Below, in pieces: positions 31,669 to 41,454 of a stretch of DNA of 48,123 nucleotides. The stretch is from RGIG8745 sp045576655 (GTDB lineage Bacteria > Bacteroidota > Bacteroidia > Bacteroidales > Bacteroidaceae), in contig JAZNGW010000019.1 in NCBI GenBank assembly GCA_045576655.1, positions 1-48,123 of the forward strand, given 5' to 3'. The notes under the pieces were generated by a model. It made no database searches, was not told the origin of the DNA, and saw nothing but the letters and a program-made list of their open reading frames with translations. A program made the position numbers and the translations under genes. How positions within the stretch are numbered: the stretch's first letter is position 1; each line of letters begins with the position of its first letter.

Positions 31669-31700
31669 CAAATTTATCACAACCAACAAAGCCCTGCAAA
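31669..31700 (-). promoter_or_regulatory. promoter of the low-complexity secreted protein
   Basis: TTTG (31700-31697), exactly 20 nt, and TAAATTTG (31676-31669) on the minus strand, a textbook Bacteroidetes promoter about 48 nt ahead of the ATG. Confidence 0.8.
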
Positions 31701-31727
31701 GGATAAATCCTAAAACTCGCGGGTGTT

Positions 31728-31748
31728 TTCCCTAAACGTGATAGGGAA
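31728..31748. other. TTCCCTA/TAGGGAA hairpin
   Basis: A 7-bp inverted repeat with 7-nt loop (TTCCCTA 31728-31734, TAGGGAA 31742-31748) just upstream of the preceding promoter and about 90 nt past the transporter stop. It could be an operator or a terminator lacking a T-run. Confidence 0.4.
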
Positions 31749-31837
31749 TCCCTCCCTGCTGCCACTCACACAGCTGTAGCTTCTTCGGACGAAAAGCAAA
31801 CGACTTGAAAGGTGTCTGCCAAAGAGGTTTGCTGGTA

Positions 31838-32410
31838 TTAGTATATAACGAGTCCGGCAAGACCGCAGAGCACTATCATGAGGATAGGATGAAGTTTGTA
31901 GATGCGTGTGCCGACGAAGGCAAAGACGAAAAGGATGATGCTCGTGACAAAGTGGAACATGCTTTCATCGGGCGAGCCAAAGTTTTCTTTTGTGATGAGC
32001 AACATTGCTGCTGCCGCTATGAGACCGACTATTGCGGGGCGGAGAGTGCTGAAGATGTCGTTGATGAACTTTGACTTGCTGTGCTTGATGAGGTAACGGC
32101 TGATGGTAACCATGAGCAGGAATGGGAGCCACATGACACTGAGGGATGCTATGACAGCGCCAATTACAGCCACCCATTCGGGATAGCCCGCATTGATGGC
32201 GGCTGTGTAGCCTGTGTAAGTAGCGGCATTGATACCTATAGGTCCTGGCGTCGTCTGACTCACAGCGACTATGTCGGTGAACTCGCTCGAAGTGAGCCAT
32301 TGGTGCTTCTCTACCACTTCATGCTGTATGAGTGATATCATGGCGTAGCCTCCGCCGAAGTTGAATATGCCTATCTTTGAGAATGTTATGAATAATTGAA
32401 GGAACAGCAT
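31838..32410 (-). CDS. half-size chromate-type transporter (second)
   Basis: The 190-residue membrane protein is one half of the CHR family (ChrA), with the signature FNFGGGYAMISLIQHEVVEK (17-36), AVSQTTPGPIGIN and several hydrophobic helices. Small CHR proteins commonly occur as pairs that together form one transporter. Chromate export is known for the longer ChrA; the real substrate in this anaerobe is not known. Downstream of the other half, with a heptamer repeat between. Confidence 0.88.
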   Translation of the reverse strand: MLFLQLFITFSKIGIFNFGGGYAMISLIQHEVVEKHQWLTSSEFTDIVAVSQTTPGPIGINAATYTGYTAAINAGYPEWVAVIGAVIASLSVMWLPFLLMVTISRYLIKHSKSKFINDIFSTLRPAIVGLIAAAAMLLITKENFGSPDESMFHFVTSIILFVFAFVGTRIYKLHPILMIVLCGLAGLVIY

Positions 32411-32413
32411 CGC

Positions 32414-32455
32414 TTTTAACTCTTAACTCTTAACTTTTAACTCTTAACTCTTAAC
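32414..32455. repeat. six 7-bp repeats between the two transporter genes
   Basis: Six consecutive heptamers TTTTAAC or TCTTAAC at 32414-32455. The upstream transporter gene stops inside the repeat (32437-32439), so the last residues LRVKS come from repeat sequence. Short tracts of this type recur near 25590-25615. Confidence 0.85.
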
Positions 32456-32970
32456 TTCCCATATATGAAACCGCCTATGCCTGCGCCGAGTATGACCCAG
32501 ATAGGTGAGACTCCGAAGGCGCAAATGAGCAGGGCCGCTATTACCGGAATCCAAATGTTGTGACGATTTATCTTGGCTGACCGCGCCATTGAGAAGCACG
32601 GTGCGGCAATGAGAGCCACCACAGCTGGTCGCACTCCTTTGAAAACTTTCTCTACATAGATATTCTCCTTGAACGCCTGGAAAAACATGGCGATGAGGAG
32701 TATGGCTATGATGGAAGGCAGAGCCACGGCAAGGGCGCCGACAACACCTCCGAGTGTGCCTTTGAGCTTATATCCTATATGGCTTGCCATATTCATGGCG
32801 AAGAGTCCTGGCGTGGCTTGCGAAACGGCAAGTATATCCATAAATTCATCGTTGGTCAGCCAACTTTTCTTCTCGACTATCTCCTTTTGCATGATGGGAA
32901 CCATAGCATATCCCCCGCCAAGGGTGAAACTGCCAATCTTGGCAAATGTCGTAAATAACTGTGAATACAT
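32437..32970 (-). CDS. half-size chromate-type transporter (first)
   Basis: The 177-residue CHR-family half has FTLGGGYAMVPIMQKEIVEK (16-35) and AVSQATPGLFAMN with the usual hydrophobic segments. Its ATG is only 6 nt after the stop of the hybrid regulator, so both are almost surely on one transcript. It pairs with the next half-size gene. The C terminus (GKLRVKS) is encoded by the heptamer repeat. Confidence 0.88.
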   Translation of the reverse strand: MYSQLFTTFAKIGSFTLGGGYAMVPIMQKEIVEKKSWLTNDEFMDILAVSQATPGLFAMNMASHIGYKLKGTLGGVVGALAVALPSIIAILLIAMFFQAFKENIYVEKVFKGVRPAVVALIAAPCFSMARSAKINRHNIWIPVIAALLICAFGVSPIWVILGAGIGGFIYGKLRVKS

Positions 32971-32976
32971 TCTGTC

Positions 32977-35900
32977 TTATATGTCTTTTCTTTCTTTGTT
33001 TCGATATTCCTTAGGACTTACTCCCGCATTTTTGCGAAATACCTCGCGGAAGTATTTTGCATCGACGAATCCTGACCGCTCCGATATTTCCTGTATGGTA
33101 AGATTGGTATTAACAAGTAGCGTCTTTGATTTCTCAATTCGGCGTAAGCGGATTAGATCGGCAGGCGGATATCCCGTCATGGCTTTCAATTTGTTGTACA
33201 GGCTCGTTCGGCTCAAGCCTATCAGAGTGCATAGCGTGTCGACCGTAAAGTCGGCCTGGGCGATATTCTCATCGACGATGGCATTAATCTTCTTCAGGAA
33301 GCCGATGTCTCTTGATACAGGGAGCGCTGAAGTGTCTTCCATCCCTTTTACGATGTTTTCCCAATTATGCTCGCCGCTTTCAACCTTGATGGCAATCTGT
33401 GAGAAAATTGCCTGAAGCCTGCGCCTATTGGATATGAGGTTGTCAATCTGCGCCTTTAGGATGTCGATGGAAAACGGTTTTGTAATATACGCATCGGCTA
33501 ATGTGGAGAGGCCTTCAACGACGCTGTCATTGTCGGCAAGGGCCGTGAGTAGGATCACTGGTATGTGGCTTGTCTCTATGTCGTCCTTTAGTTTGTGGCA
33601 AAGTTCGTCACCTCTCATCAGCGGCATCATGACATCACTGACAATAATGTCCGGATGGAGGAAACGCACCCTATTATAGGCGTCTTCACCATTTTCCGCC
33701 AGATGAATCCTGTAGAAATCAGAAAGGTATTCTGCCAGATACTGGCGCATATCGATATTATCCTCCACAATGAGTACGGAAGGTACGTTGCTGCAAGCAT
33801 GAATGGAGTTTGCACCATACTGGTGGGTCTTTATAATATTTTTACTTTCCTCATAGTCGATCGGAAACTCAAGGGTAAATGTTGTTCCCTGGTCTTCAAC
33901 GCTTTCCATAGACATTTTGCCGAAATGCTCCTCCACAAGTTTCTTTACAAGGTATAGTCCTACTCCGCTCCCTTCTGCTACAGCATTAGCGTTGTTTGAG
34001 CGGAAAAACATCTGCGTGAGTTTCTCTCGTTCGGCAAAAGGCACACCTATGCCTGTATCCGAAACTTTCACAGTCCAGTATTTGTCGTCTGCATCAGTCG
34101 TCACAGTAATGCTTCCGTCTGGTTTCGTATACTTGAGTGCGTTGTTTATCAGGTTTTGCATGACACTGTCCATGCGGCTGCGGTCTATCCACACTTTCGT
34201 GTTTACGGTCGAGTTGTATGTAAGTTTTAAATTGCGCGTTGTGGCGTAGAGCTGGAAAGGAATGATGAGCTCCTGCAGGTACATAGTCAGATTGGTATGC
34301 GTCAGCAGCAGTTTTTTTGTCTGTATCTTTTGACGTTCTATGTTCAGAAGGTCGCCTGCAAGGATTAGCAGGTCGTTGGCGTTCTTGAGTGCAGTCTGCA
34401 GGTTTTGCACGCCCCTTTCCGACAGTTCCTCTTTTCTGGATATCTCTTCAAGCGGAGCCTTAATGAGCGTTAATGGTGTACGTATCTCATGCGCGGTCTG
34501 AATAAAGAACTTGACCTTGTCTTCGGCCATGATACGCTTGTTGCGGTACTTGAAGAACAGATAAACTCCGTAGATTGAGGCAATCACAATCAGCACATAT
34601 GCTATATTAGCAGGAAGAGACTGCCACCATGGATATGCAACCGAGATGAAGACGCTCTTCTCCTCAATAACAGTATGGTCTGCACCATTGACGGCGCGCA
34701 TCACAAGTTGGTACTCGCCTGGCGAAAGCAAATAGTTCACTCTCCTGTTTTTTGATACAGGGCGCCACTGGTCTCCTGTGCCTTCCAACTTCCATGTGTA
34801 GTTTATTATGTATGGGTTGTCAAAGTTTAGGTTTCCGATGGTAAACTCTATTTGCCTCTGATCGTACTTAAGATCAAGTCGTTCCAAATCACAAGTGGCA
34901 TTCTGAAGCTCGCCATTTATGTAGAGGTTAAACAATATGATGTCTGATTTAAGCACACGCGGCATACGTGTACTATCGCACAACTCCACAAAGCCGTTGT
35001 TCGTTCCAAACAGAGAAGTACCGGAAGACGTGTGAACAGCGCTTTTCTTGTAAAATCCATGCGATACCATTCCTTGCCAGTGCGACCAGTTGATAAAAGC
35101 ATCCTTTTCAGGGTAGTACCTGGCCATTCCTTGGTCGGTGCTCATCACCACATTGCATGAGTCGTCTTCCACAAGGGCTAAAACGTTGTTGGAAATAAGT
35201 CCGCTATTTTGGTGTATGTAGTGTTTGAATTTATCATTTCTGCTTGTCTTTATAAACAGCCCTTCGTCGGCTGTCGCAATGTACAGGTCACCGTTTCTTG
35301 CAGAAAGCACGTCGTTGATGTCTATACAATTTTCCGGCAACGAATATTTGGTCTTTTGCCCGGTATTGATGTCAACCGAATAAAGTCCGTTGAGTGTCAC
35401 CAGCCAGAAATTATTGTCGTCCCTACTTTTTATCAGCATTGCTTGCGACGCCAATGGCGATGAGGAGATTTTTTTCTCATCCCAGTCTATTCTGACCAAA
35501 GCTTCCTCGCCCGCAACCCAAATAATGCCGTTTCTGTCAGTGTAAACACTTCTAATACCACGGTCAGGCTGTATGTCTGCTCTGAATGTGTGCGGAGTGA
35601 TATGCTCCACTTCATTGGTTCGTTTGTCAATGACAAAGGCGCCGCTCATCAGTCCTGTGGCAATAATCTTTCCCGGACGAACTTCGCAAACAGCCAGATA
35701 AGTCAGGTTCTTTCGATTCTCATCAGTAAGGTGATGACGCCATTTCTTTTTATCCACGAAATAGCAGCTAACTCCACTACTCGTTGCAAACCAGATGTCA
35801 CCTTCTGAGTCTTCCGTTATGGCAGTCACCACGCCCGCACCTATGGTGTTCGCATTTCCTTTCTCATGGGTGAAATGCTTGTAAGTGGGGAAATCAAAGT

Positions 35901-36948
35901 TGTAGCACAATACGCCGTATGGATAGTTTGCAAGCCAGACGCGTTTCTTGCTCGGATCCGGAAAAACGCTCATCACGACGTTGCCCCTCAATCCAGGCTT
36001 GTCGTCAAAATAGTATCTCAGATATTCCTCGGCATGGCATTTCTCTATGTCGTAAGTGAGTACGCCGCGCCCTTCCGTTGCAATGAATAGTTTGTTTCTG
36101 TCGCCAAAGAAATACTTGATGTCAGTAATGTGTGTGTCGTAAATTTTCTTCACAATGCACACTTTGGCAAAGTCTTTTTCTATGTCAACTCTGTAGATCC
36201 GGCTTTGCGTATCAAACACCAGCATGTCAAAGTTCTTGTCGTCGCAAACGACAATTTTCTGAGTAGACAAGTCGTTCAGGTTATCCGGAATGACAGACTT
36301 CATGTCATTAATCTCGTCCTTGTGCTCTATGATGTTGATTTTGCTATTCAGATGCTTTATGCTCCATTGGTCGTGTTCCTCGCTTACCACAACAACGCCT
36401 TTCTTCATGCCAATGGCATACTTCTCCTCACTTAGTTCTGCACCGCATACAATTTCCGATGTAAAACTTAGTTCAACGTCAATCTGCTTTTTGTTTTCAA
36501 TATCATAGATAAAGAGCTTTTTGCCACTGGAAATCCATATACGGTTTCCCTTGTCAATGAATAAATACCGGAGGCCATCTTCCGAGTTTGCCCCGGAAAC
36601 ATGGATGTAGGAAAACTGGCCACAACTGCGGTCGAAGTAGGCAATGTAGTCACCGTTGGTGGTACCTACCTGCCATATATCGCCTTTGTTGTCAGATATG
36701 AGTTGGAAAACAGGTTTGAGTCCTATAGGACGGTTTTCCGTATTAAGATTGAAATGGATGAAATCAAGACCGTCAAACCGGTCTACGCCGCTACTGGTAA
36801 GGAACCAGAGAAACCCCTCCTTGTCGCGTGCTATTGAATAGATATTGTTGTTTTTAAGACCGTTGGCAGTGGTCAGGTTTCTGTAAACCTGTGCGTTGAG
36901 TAAAGAAATGTTGACAAACAACAACAGAGTCAATAGCAGTCTTGTCAT
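32977..36948 (-). CDS. hybrid two-component system regulator (HTCS)
   Basis: The 1323-residue one-protein signalling chain has a signal peptide (MTRLLLTLLLFVNISLLNAQ), about 700 residues of periplasmic Reg_prop beta-propeller repeats (GFLWFLTSSG, GDIWFATSSGVS, GIIWVAGE), a Y_Y_Y domain (about 690-760), a transmembrane helix at about 782-797, a histidine kinase with His820 in HEIRTPL and N- and G-boxes, a receiver domain with Asp1105 in IIVSDVMMP, and a C-terminal AraC-type DNA-binding domain (about 1230-1318). Such proteins usually sense a glycan and activate an adjacent polysaccharide locus. Here no SusC/SusD or glycosidase adjoins; the chromate-type transporter pair follows instead. Confidence 0.95.
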   Translation of the reverse strand: MTRLLLTLLLFVNISLLNAQVYRNLTTANGLKNNNIYSIARDKEGFLWFLTSSGVDRFDGLDFIHFNLNTENRPIGLKPVFQLISDNKGDIWQVGTTNGDYIAYFDRSCGQFSYIHVSGANSEDGLRYLFIDKGNRIWISSGKKLFIYDIENKKQIDVELSFTSEIVCGAELSEEKYAIGMKKGVVVVSEEHDQWSIKHLNSKINIIEHKDEINDMKSVIPDNLNDLSTQKIVVCDDKNFDMLVFDTQSRIYRVDIEKDFAKVCIVKKIYDTHITDIKYFFGDRNKLFIATEGRGVLTYDIEKCHAEEYLRYYFDDKPGLRGNVVMSVFPDPSKKRVWLANYPYGVLCYNFDFPTYKHFTHEKGNANTIGAGVVTAITEDSEGDIWFATSSGVSCYFVDKKKWRHHLTDENRKNLTYLAVCEVRPGKIIATGLMSGAFVIDKRTNEVEHITPHTFRADIQPDRGIRSVYTDRNGIIWVAGEEALVRIDWDEKKISSSPLASQAMLIKSRDDNNFWLVTLNGLYSVDINTGQKTKYSLPENCIDINDVLSARNGDLYIATADEGLFIKTSRNDKFKHYIHQNSGLISNNVLALVEDDSCNVVMSTDQGMARYYPEKDAFINWSHWQGMVSHGFYKKSAVHTSSGTSLFGTNNGFVELCDSTRMPRVLKSDIILFNLYINGELQNATCDLERLDLKYDQRQIEFTIGNLNFDNPYIINYTWKLEGTGDQWRPVSKNRRVNYLLSPGEYQLVMRAVNGADHTVIEEKSVFISVAYPWWQSLPANIAYVLIVIASIYGVYLFFKYRNKRIMAEDKVKFFIQTAHEIRTPLTLIKAPLEEISRKEELSERGVQNLQTALKNANDLLILAGDLLNIERQKIQTKKLLLTHTNLTMYLQELIIPFQLYATTRNLKLTYNSTVNTKVWIDRSRMDSVMQNLINNALKYTKPDGSITVTTDADDKYWTVKVSDTGIGVPFAEREKLTQMFFRSNNANAVAEGSGVGLYLVKKLVEEHFGKMSMESVEDQGTTFTLEFPIDYEESKNIIKTHQYGANSIHACSNVPSVLIVEDNIDMRQYLAEYLSDFYRIHLAENGEDAYNRVRFLHPDIIVSDVMMPLMRGDELCHKLKDDIETSHIPVILLTALADNDSVVEGLSTLADAYITKPFSIDILKAQIDNLISNRRRLQAIFSQIAIKVESGEHNWENIVKGMEDTSALPVSRDIGFLKKINAIVDENIAQADFTVDTLCTLIGLSRTSLYNKLKAMTGYPPADLIRLRRIEKSKTLLVNTNLTIQEISERSGFVDAKYFREVFRKNAGVSPKEYRNKERKDI

Positions 36949-36980
36949 AAGCAGTAGAGGTGAATAGGATAAGAAAAATA

Positions 36981-37015
36981 TGGGAGTAAGCAGATCACAC
37001 GCCTCCTTACTCCCA
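36981..37015 (-). terminator. terminator of purL
   Basis: A perfect 10-bp stem TGGGAGTAAG (36981-36990) / CTTACTCCCA (37006-37015) with a 15-nt loop. On the minus strand it is followed by TATTTTTC, 16 nt beyond the purL stop. Confidence 0.8.
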
Positions 37016-37030
37016 CTTATTCATTCAATA

Positions 37031-40000
37031 TTATTTGTTAGCCTCAACCCACTTGCGTGCATTGACGAACGCCTCGATCCAAGGAGTCACTTCGTCAGCC
37101 TTGCGCTCTGCAGGGTAGTTAGCCTGCTGCCAAGGGAAGATAGCGCGCTCAAGGTGCGGCATCATAGCCAGATGTCGACCGTCGGCACTTGCAAGTCCGG
37201 CAATGTCATAATCACTGCCGTTAGGGTTGGCAGGGTAGCCTGAGTAGTTGTACTTAGCCACTACGCTGTACTTGTCCTCAGCGTAAGGCAATGAGAAGCG
37301 ACCTTCTCCGTGAGCCACCCAGATGCCGAGTTTGCTTCCGCTGAGCGAACCGAACATCACACTCTTGTTCTCTGGAATCTGGAGTGTGACGAACTCGCTC
37401 TCAAACTTGTGCGAGATGTTATGCTCCATCTTCCCGCGTTCAGCATACTCAGGGTTGATGAGGTTGAGCTCCATCATCAGCTGGCAACCGTTACAGATAC
37501 CGAGCGAGAGAGTGTCCTTGCGGGCATAGAACGCATCGAGAGCGGCCTTTGCCTTAGGGTTGTAAAGGAATGCTCCTGCCCATCCCTTGGCTGAGCCAAG
37601 CACGTCGGAGTTGGAGAATCCGCCACAGAACACAATCATGTTGATGTCTTCCAGTGTTTCGCGTCCGCTCACGAGGTCAGTCATCATGACGTCCTTCACG
37701 TCGAATCCTGCAAGATAGAGCGAGTAAGCCATTTCGCGCTCGCCGTTTGTACCCTTCTCGCGGATGATGGCAGCCTTGATGCCTGTACGCTCACGACGGT
37801 CGGCGCTGATGCCATATTGTGCGAGCTTGCCTGTGAATGTAGCTGGGAAGATGTGCTCAAGCGGCTGGAGCTTGTAGTTCTTCGCACGCTCGTCGGCCAT
37901 GCCGTGGAAGCTCTGCTTCTGGTCGAGACGGTGTGATGTCTCATACCACACGTCACGCATCTTGTCGATGTCGAATGTGCGGGTGCGGCCGTCCTTCTTA
38001 ACTGTGAGTGTGCGCTCTGCACATGGCTTTCCAATTTCAACAAATGCGATGCCCGCTTTGTTCAATATAGATTCCACTTCTTCCTTGTTTTCGTTTGCAA
38101 CCTGAACCACAACGCCAGGGTTCTCAGCGAAGAGAACCTTCACGATGTCGCTCTCGGCCATGCCCTTGAGGTTTGCCTCGATACCGCCCTTCACGTTTGC
38201 AAAACACATTTCGAGCAAACAAGTGATGAGACCGCCGGCACTGATGTCGTGACCGGCAAGAAGGAGTTCCTTCTTAACGAGCTCCTGTACAGCGAGGAAC
38301 GCATCGCGGAAGTATTCAGGGTTCTGCACTGTAGGTACGTCACTGCCCACCTTGCCAAGAACCTGTGCGAAGGCCGAACCTCCAAGTTTCAAGGTGTCGA
38401 AACTGAAGTCTATGTGGTAGAGTGTTGACTTTTCGTTATTTACGAGAACTGGCGAAACAACTTTCTTCACGTCGCTCACCTCGCCGCCCGAACTTACAAT
38501 CACTGTTCCTGGGCTGATTACCTTGCTTCCGTCACCATACTTCTGAGTCATTGAAAGCGAGTCCTTACCAGTAGGCACGTTCACCTGCAATGAGCAGCAG
38601 AAGTCGCTCAGAGCCTCAACGCCGGCATACAGACGAGCGTCCTCACCCTTCTGTGAGCGGCATGGCCACATCCAGTTGGCAGAGAGAGATACGCTGTCAA
38701 GTCCGTCGGCAAGCGGAGCCCAAACGAGGTTTGTGAGCGATTCGGCAACCGAGAGCACAGAACCTGCAGCTGGATCGGCAAGACCCGCCTGTGGAGCGTG
38801 GCCGATAGCAGTGGCTATACCTTTCTCACCTCTGTAGTCGAGAGCCACAACACCGCAGTCGCTGAGTGGCAACTGGATTTCGCCCTGGCACTGCTGGCGA
38901 GCCACCTTACCTGTCACGGAACGGTCAACCTTGTTGGTCAACCAGTCCTTACATGCCACAGCCTCAAGCTGGAGCACGTTCTCAAGGTAAGTGTCGATTT
39001 CGTTATATGAATAAGTGGCGTTCTCGTAGTTGCGCACCACTGTTTCGTCCTTCATGTAAGTCTTTGGCGAGTGGCCGAACATCTGAGCCACTTCGAGGTC
39101 GAACGGACGCACGCCGTCGCCCTGCTCAAAAGCGAAGTGGGCGTCGCCTGTACATTCACCTACAACATAGAGCGGAGCACGCTCGCGCTCGGCAATCTTG
39201 CGCACATGGTCGATGTGCTCTTCCTGAATGAGCAGACCCATACGCTCCTGGCTCTCGTTGGCAATGATTTCCTTAGAAGAGAGAGTCTGGTCGCCGATAG
39301 GCAGCTTAGTCATGTCGATAGTACCGCCACACTCCTCAACAAGCTCGGAGAGACAGTTCACATGGCCTGCACTACCGTGGTCGTGGATTGACACAACAGG
39401 GTTGACATCCTCTTCGCAAAGAGCGCGCACGAGGTTGTTGGCACGCTTCTGCATCTCCGGGTTGGCGCGCTGAACAGCGTTCAACTCGATACCGCTTGAG
39501 TAGCGGCCCGTGTCGACCGAGCTTACGCTACCTCCACCGAGACCGATGCGATAGTTGTCTCCACCGACAACCACCACCTTGTTGCCCTTCTGAGGAGTGC
39601 CCTTCAAGCAGTCGCGCTTAGTGCCGTAGCCCACACCGCCGGCAAGCATGATAACCTTATCGTATCCGTAGTCCTCACCGTTTTCAGAATGCTCGAATGT
39701 GAGCACCGAACCAGTGATGAGTGGCTGACCGAACTTGTTACCGAAGTCGCTCGCACCGTTCGAAGCCTTGATGAGAATCTGCTCCGGAGTCTGATAGAGC
39801 CACTTGCGCACAGGAAGAATCTCTTCCCAAGTGCGAGCCGCACCCTTCACGTTGCGCGGATAGCTTGTCATGTAGACCGCAGTACCGGCGATAGGCCATG
39901 AACCTACACCGCCACCCATACGGTCGCGGATCTCACCACCCGTACCTGTCGATGCACCGTTGAACGGTTCCACCGTAGTAGGGAAGTTGTGAGTCTCAGC

Positions 40001-40735
40001 CTTCAGCGAGATAACCGACTCGATGTCCTTGATCTCGAAATAGTCAGAAGTGCTGTGGTCCTTAGGCGAGAACTGCTCAACGACAGGTCCCTGCGAGAAT
40101 GCCACATTGTCCTTATATGCTGAAATAATCTTGTTAGGATTTTCCTGAGTTGTCTTCTTGATCATCTGGAACAGAGAACTCTCCTTCTCCACTCCGTCGA
40201 TGATGAACGTACCGCCGAAAATCTTGTGGCGGCAGTGCTCAGAGTTGATCTGTGCGAAACCGAATACCTCCGAGTCTGTGAGCTTGCGTCCGAGCTGACC
40301 TTCCACCTTGTGCAGATACTCAATCTCCTCTGGACTGAGGGCAAGACCTTCCTGCTCGTTATATTCCTCCAGATTCTCGATGTGCAGAATCGGAGCAGGC
40401 TCGATATTCACAGTAAAGATGTCCTGGTTAAGCCCCTTGTACATGCGCTGCAACATAGGGTCGTACTCAGCATTCTCACTCTCCACAGGGAAATACTCCT
40501 CAATACGCTTCACGCCAGTGAGACTCATGTTCTGGGTGATTTCCACTGCGTTAGTACTCCACGGAGTGATCATCTCCCTGCGTGGACCAACGAAAAAGCC
40601 TTTCAGACTGTCTTCACTCTCCTCCTTTGCTCCTCCGTAGAGCCAGCAAAGAGCACTTTTCTCGTCGGCAGACAATTCGTGATCAACACTTGTGGCAATC
40701 ACGCTCTGCGACGGTGTTCTGAAAAAATAAATCAT
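37031..40735 (-). CDS. purL: phosphoribosylformylglycinamidine synthase
   Basis: The 1234-residue single-chain enzyme converts FGAR and glutamine to FGAM in purine synthesis, in the cytoplasm. It contains the N-terminal PurS-like region, the linker with SEHCRHKIFGG, two AIR-synthase-like ATP-binding halves (for example SLKAETHNFPTTVEPFNGA and GGDNYRIGLGGG), and a C-terminal class-I glutaminase domain with nucleophile Cys1081 in LGICNGCQ. The large fused form is as in Proteobacteria and Bacteroidales. It has its own promoter and terminator. Confidence 0.97.
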   Translation of the reverse strand: MIYFFRTPSQSVIATSVDHELSADEKSALCWLYGGAKEESEDSLKGFFVGPRREMITPWSTNAVEITQNMSLTGVKRIEEYFPVESENAEYDPMLQRMYKGLNQDIFTVNIEPAPILHIENLEEYNEQEGLALSPEEIEYLHKVEGQLGRKLTDSEVFGFAQINSEHCRHKIFGGTFIIDGVEKESSLFQMIKKTTQENPNKIISAYKDNVAFSQGPVVEQFSPKDHSTSDYFEIKDIESVISLKAETHNFPTTVEPFNGASTGTGGEIRDRMGGGVGSWPIAGTAVYMTSYPRNVKGAARTWEEILPVRKWLYQTPEQILIKASNGASDFGNKFGQPLITGSVLTFEHSENGEDYGYDKVIMLAGGVGYGTKRDCLKGTPQKGNKVVVVGGDNYRIGLGGGSVSSVDTGRYSSGIELNAVQRANPEMQKRANNLVRALCEEDVNPVVSIHDHGSAGHVNCLSELVEECGGTIDMTKLPIGDQTLSSKEIIANESQERMGLLIQEEHIDHVRKIAERERAPLYVVGECTGDAHFAFEQGDGVRPFDLEVAQMFGHSPKTYMKDETVVRNYENATYSYNEIDTYLENVLQLEAVACKDWLTNKVDRSVTGKVARQQCQGEIQLPLSDCGVVALDYRGEKGIATAIGHAPQAGLADPAAGSVLSVAESLTNLVWAPLADGLDSVSLSANWMWPCRSQKGEDARLYAGVEALSDFCCSLQVNVPTGKDSLSMTQKYGDGSKVISPGTVIVSSGGEVSDVKKVVSPVLVNNEKSTLYHIDFSFDTLKLGGSAFAQVLGKVGSDVPTVQNPEYFRDAFLAVQELVKKELLLAGHDISAGGLITCLLEMCFANVKGGIEANLKGMAESDIVKVLFAENPGVVVQVANENKEEVESILNKAGIAFVEIGKPCAERTLTVKKDGRTRTFDIDKMRDVWYETSHRLDQKQSFHGMADERAKNYKLQPLEHIFPATFTGKLAQYGISADRRERTGIKAAIIREKGTNGEREMAYSLYLAGFDVKDVMMTDLVSGRETLEDINMIVFCGGFSNSDVLGSAKGWAGAFLYNPKAKAALDAFYARKDTLSLGICNGCQLMMELNLINPEYAERGKMEHNISHKFESEFVTLQIPENKSVMFGSLSGSKLGIWVAHGEGRFSLPYAEDKYSVVAKYNYSGYPANPNGSDYDIAGLASADGRHLAMMPHLERAIFPWQQANYPAERKADEVTPWIEAFVNARKWVEANK

Positions 40736-40774
40736 TCTATGCTAAAATTGTATAACGTTATAACTTTATAACTG

Positions 40775-40782
40775 CAAAGATA
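40775..40782 (-). promoter_or_regulatory. -7 box of purL
   Basis: TATCTTTG on the minus strand, about 39 nt ahead of the ATG. TTTG elements upstream sit 16 and 24 nt away, so the -33 spacing is not ideal. Confidence 0.5.
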
Positions 40783-40825
40783 TTCATTTTTCCTAAGACA
40801 AATGAACAAAACAAAAAAAACTAAA

Positions 40826-40833
40826 TACCTTTG
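40826..40833 (+). promoter_or_regulatory. -7 box of the GNAT gene
   Basis: TACCTTTG on the plus strand, about 32 nt ahead of the ATG at 40866. Its promoter region overlaps the divergent purL promoter region. No TTTG at the expected -33. Confidence 0.45.
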
Positions 40834-40865
40834 CCCATGATTTTAAATCAAAATAAACCAAAGCA

Positions 40866-41357
40866 ATGGAGAACAAGGAATTTGCAAAATCCGCCATACG
40901 GCGAGCCACATGCGAGGATGCGCCGCTGATACTTGAATTCATCAAAGGCATTGCCCGATATGAAAAGATGGAAAACGACGTAGAGGCTACCGTCGAGATG
41001 CTACGCGAGCAGCTCTTCGACAAGGGCCGCGCCGAGGTTATATTCGCCATGGAAAACGGCAAGGAAGTCGGTTTTGCGCTCTTCTTCCACAACTTTTCCA
41101 CCTTCGTAGGCCGCGCCGGACTTTATCTCGAAGACCTCTACGTCTATCCCGAACATCGCGGCAAAGGCCACGGCAAAGCATTATTCATGGAACTTGTGAA
41201 GATAGCCAGAGAACGCCGTTGCGGCCGCATGGAATGGGTTTGCCTCAACTGGAACACGCCAAGCATCAACTTCTACCGCTCAATGGGCGCACTGTCGCTT
41301 GACGAATGGACCACTTACCGCCTGACCGAGGAGGCAATGGCCCGACTACTTCACTAA
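40866..41357 (+). CDS. GNAT-family N-acetyltransferase, spermidine/diamine type
   Basis: The 163-residue protein has the acetyl-CoA-binding signature RGKGHGKALF (98-107) and the motifs LYLEDLYVYPEHRG, WVCLNWNTPSINFYRSMGA. The pattern is that of the SSAT-like (diamine) acetyltransferases, which acetylate polyamines or similar amines. The substrate is not fixed by sequence. Confidence 0.88.
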   Translation: MENKEFAKSAIRRATCEDAPLILEFIKGIARYEKMENDVEATVEMLREQLFDKGRAEVIFAMENGKEVGFALFFHNFSTFVGRAGLYLEDLYVYPEHRGKGHGKALFMELVKIARERRCGRMEWVCLNWNTPSINFYRSMGALSLDEWTTYRLTEEAMARLLH

Positions 41358-41403
41358 TCCGCCTCTCCCGTACACATCGTATGCCCCCTAAAAAAGATAC
41401 AAA

Positions 41404-41425
41404 AAGCCGCCCCTACGGACGGCTT
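41404..41425. terminator. bidirectional terminator between GNAT and PepSY-like genes
   Basis: AAGCCG-CC (41404-41412) with GG-CGGCTT (41417-41425) and a 4-nt loop, with A5 to the left. On the minus strand it reads into a T5 tract. Confidence 0.75.
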
Positions 41426-41454
41426 CTTAATTTTATTCTAATCCATTCAGAAGG

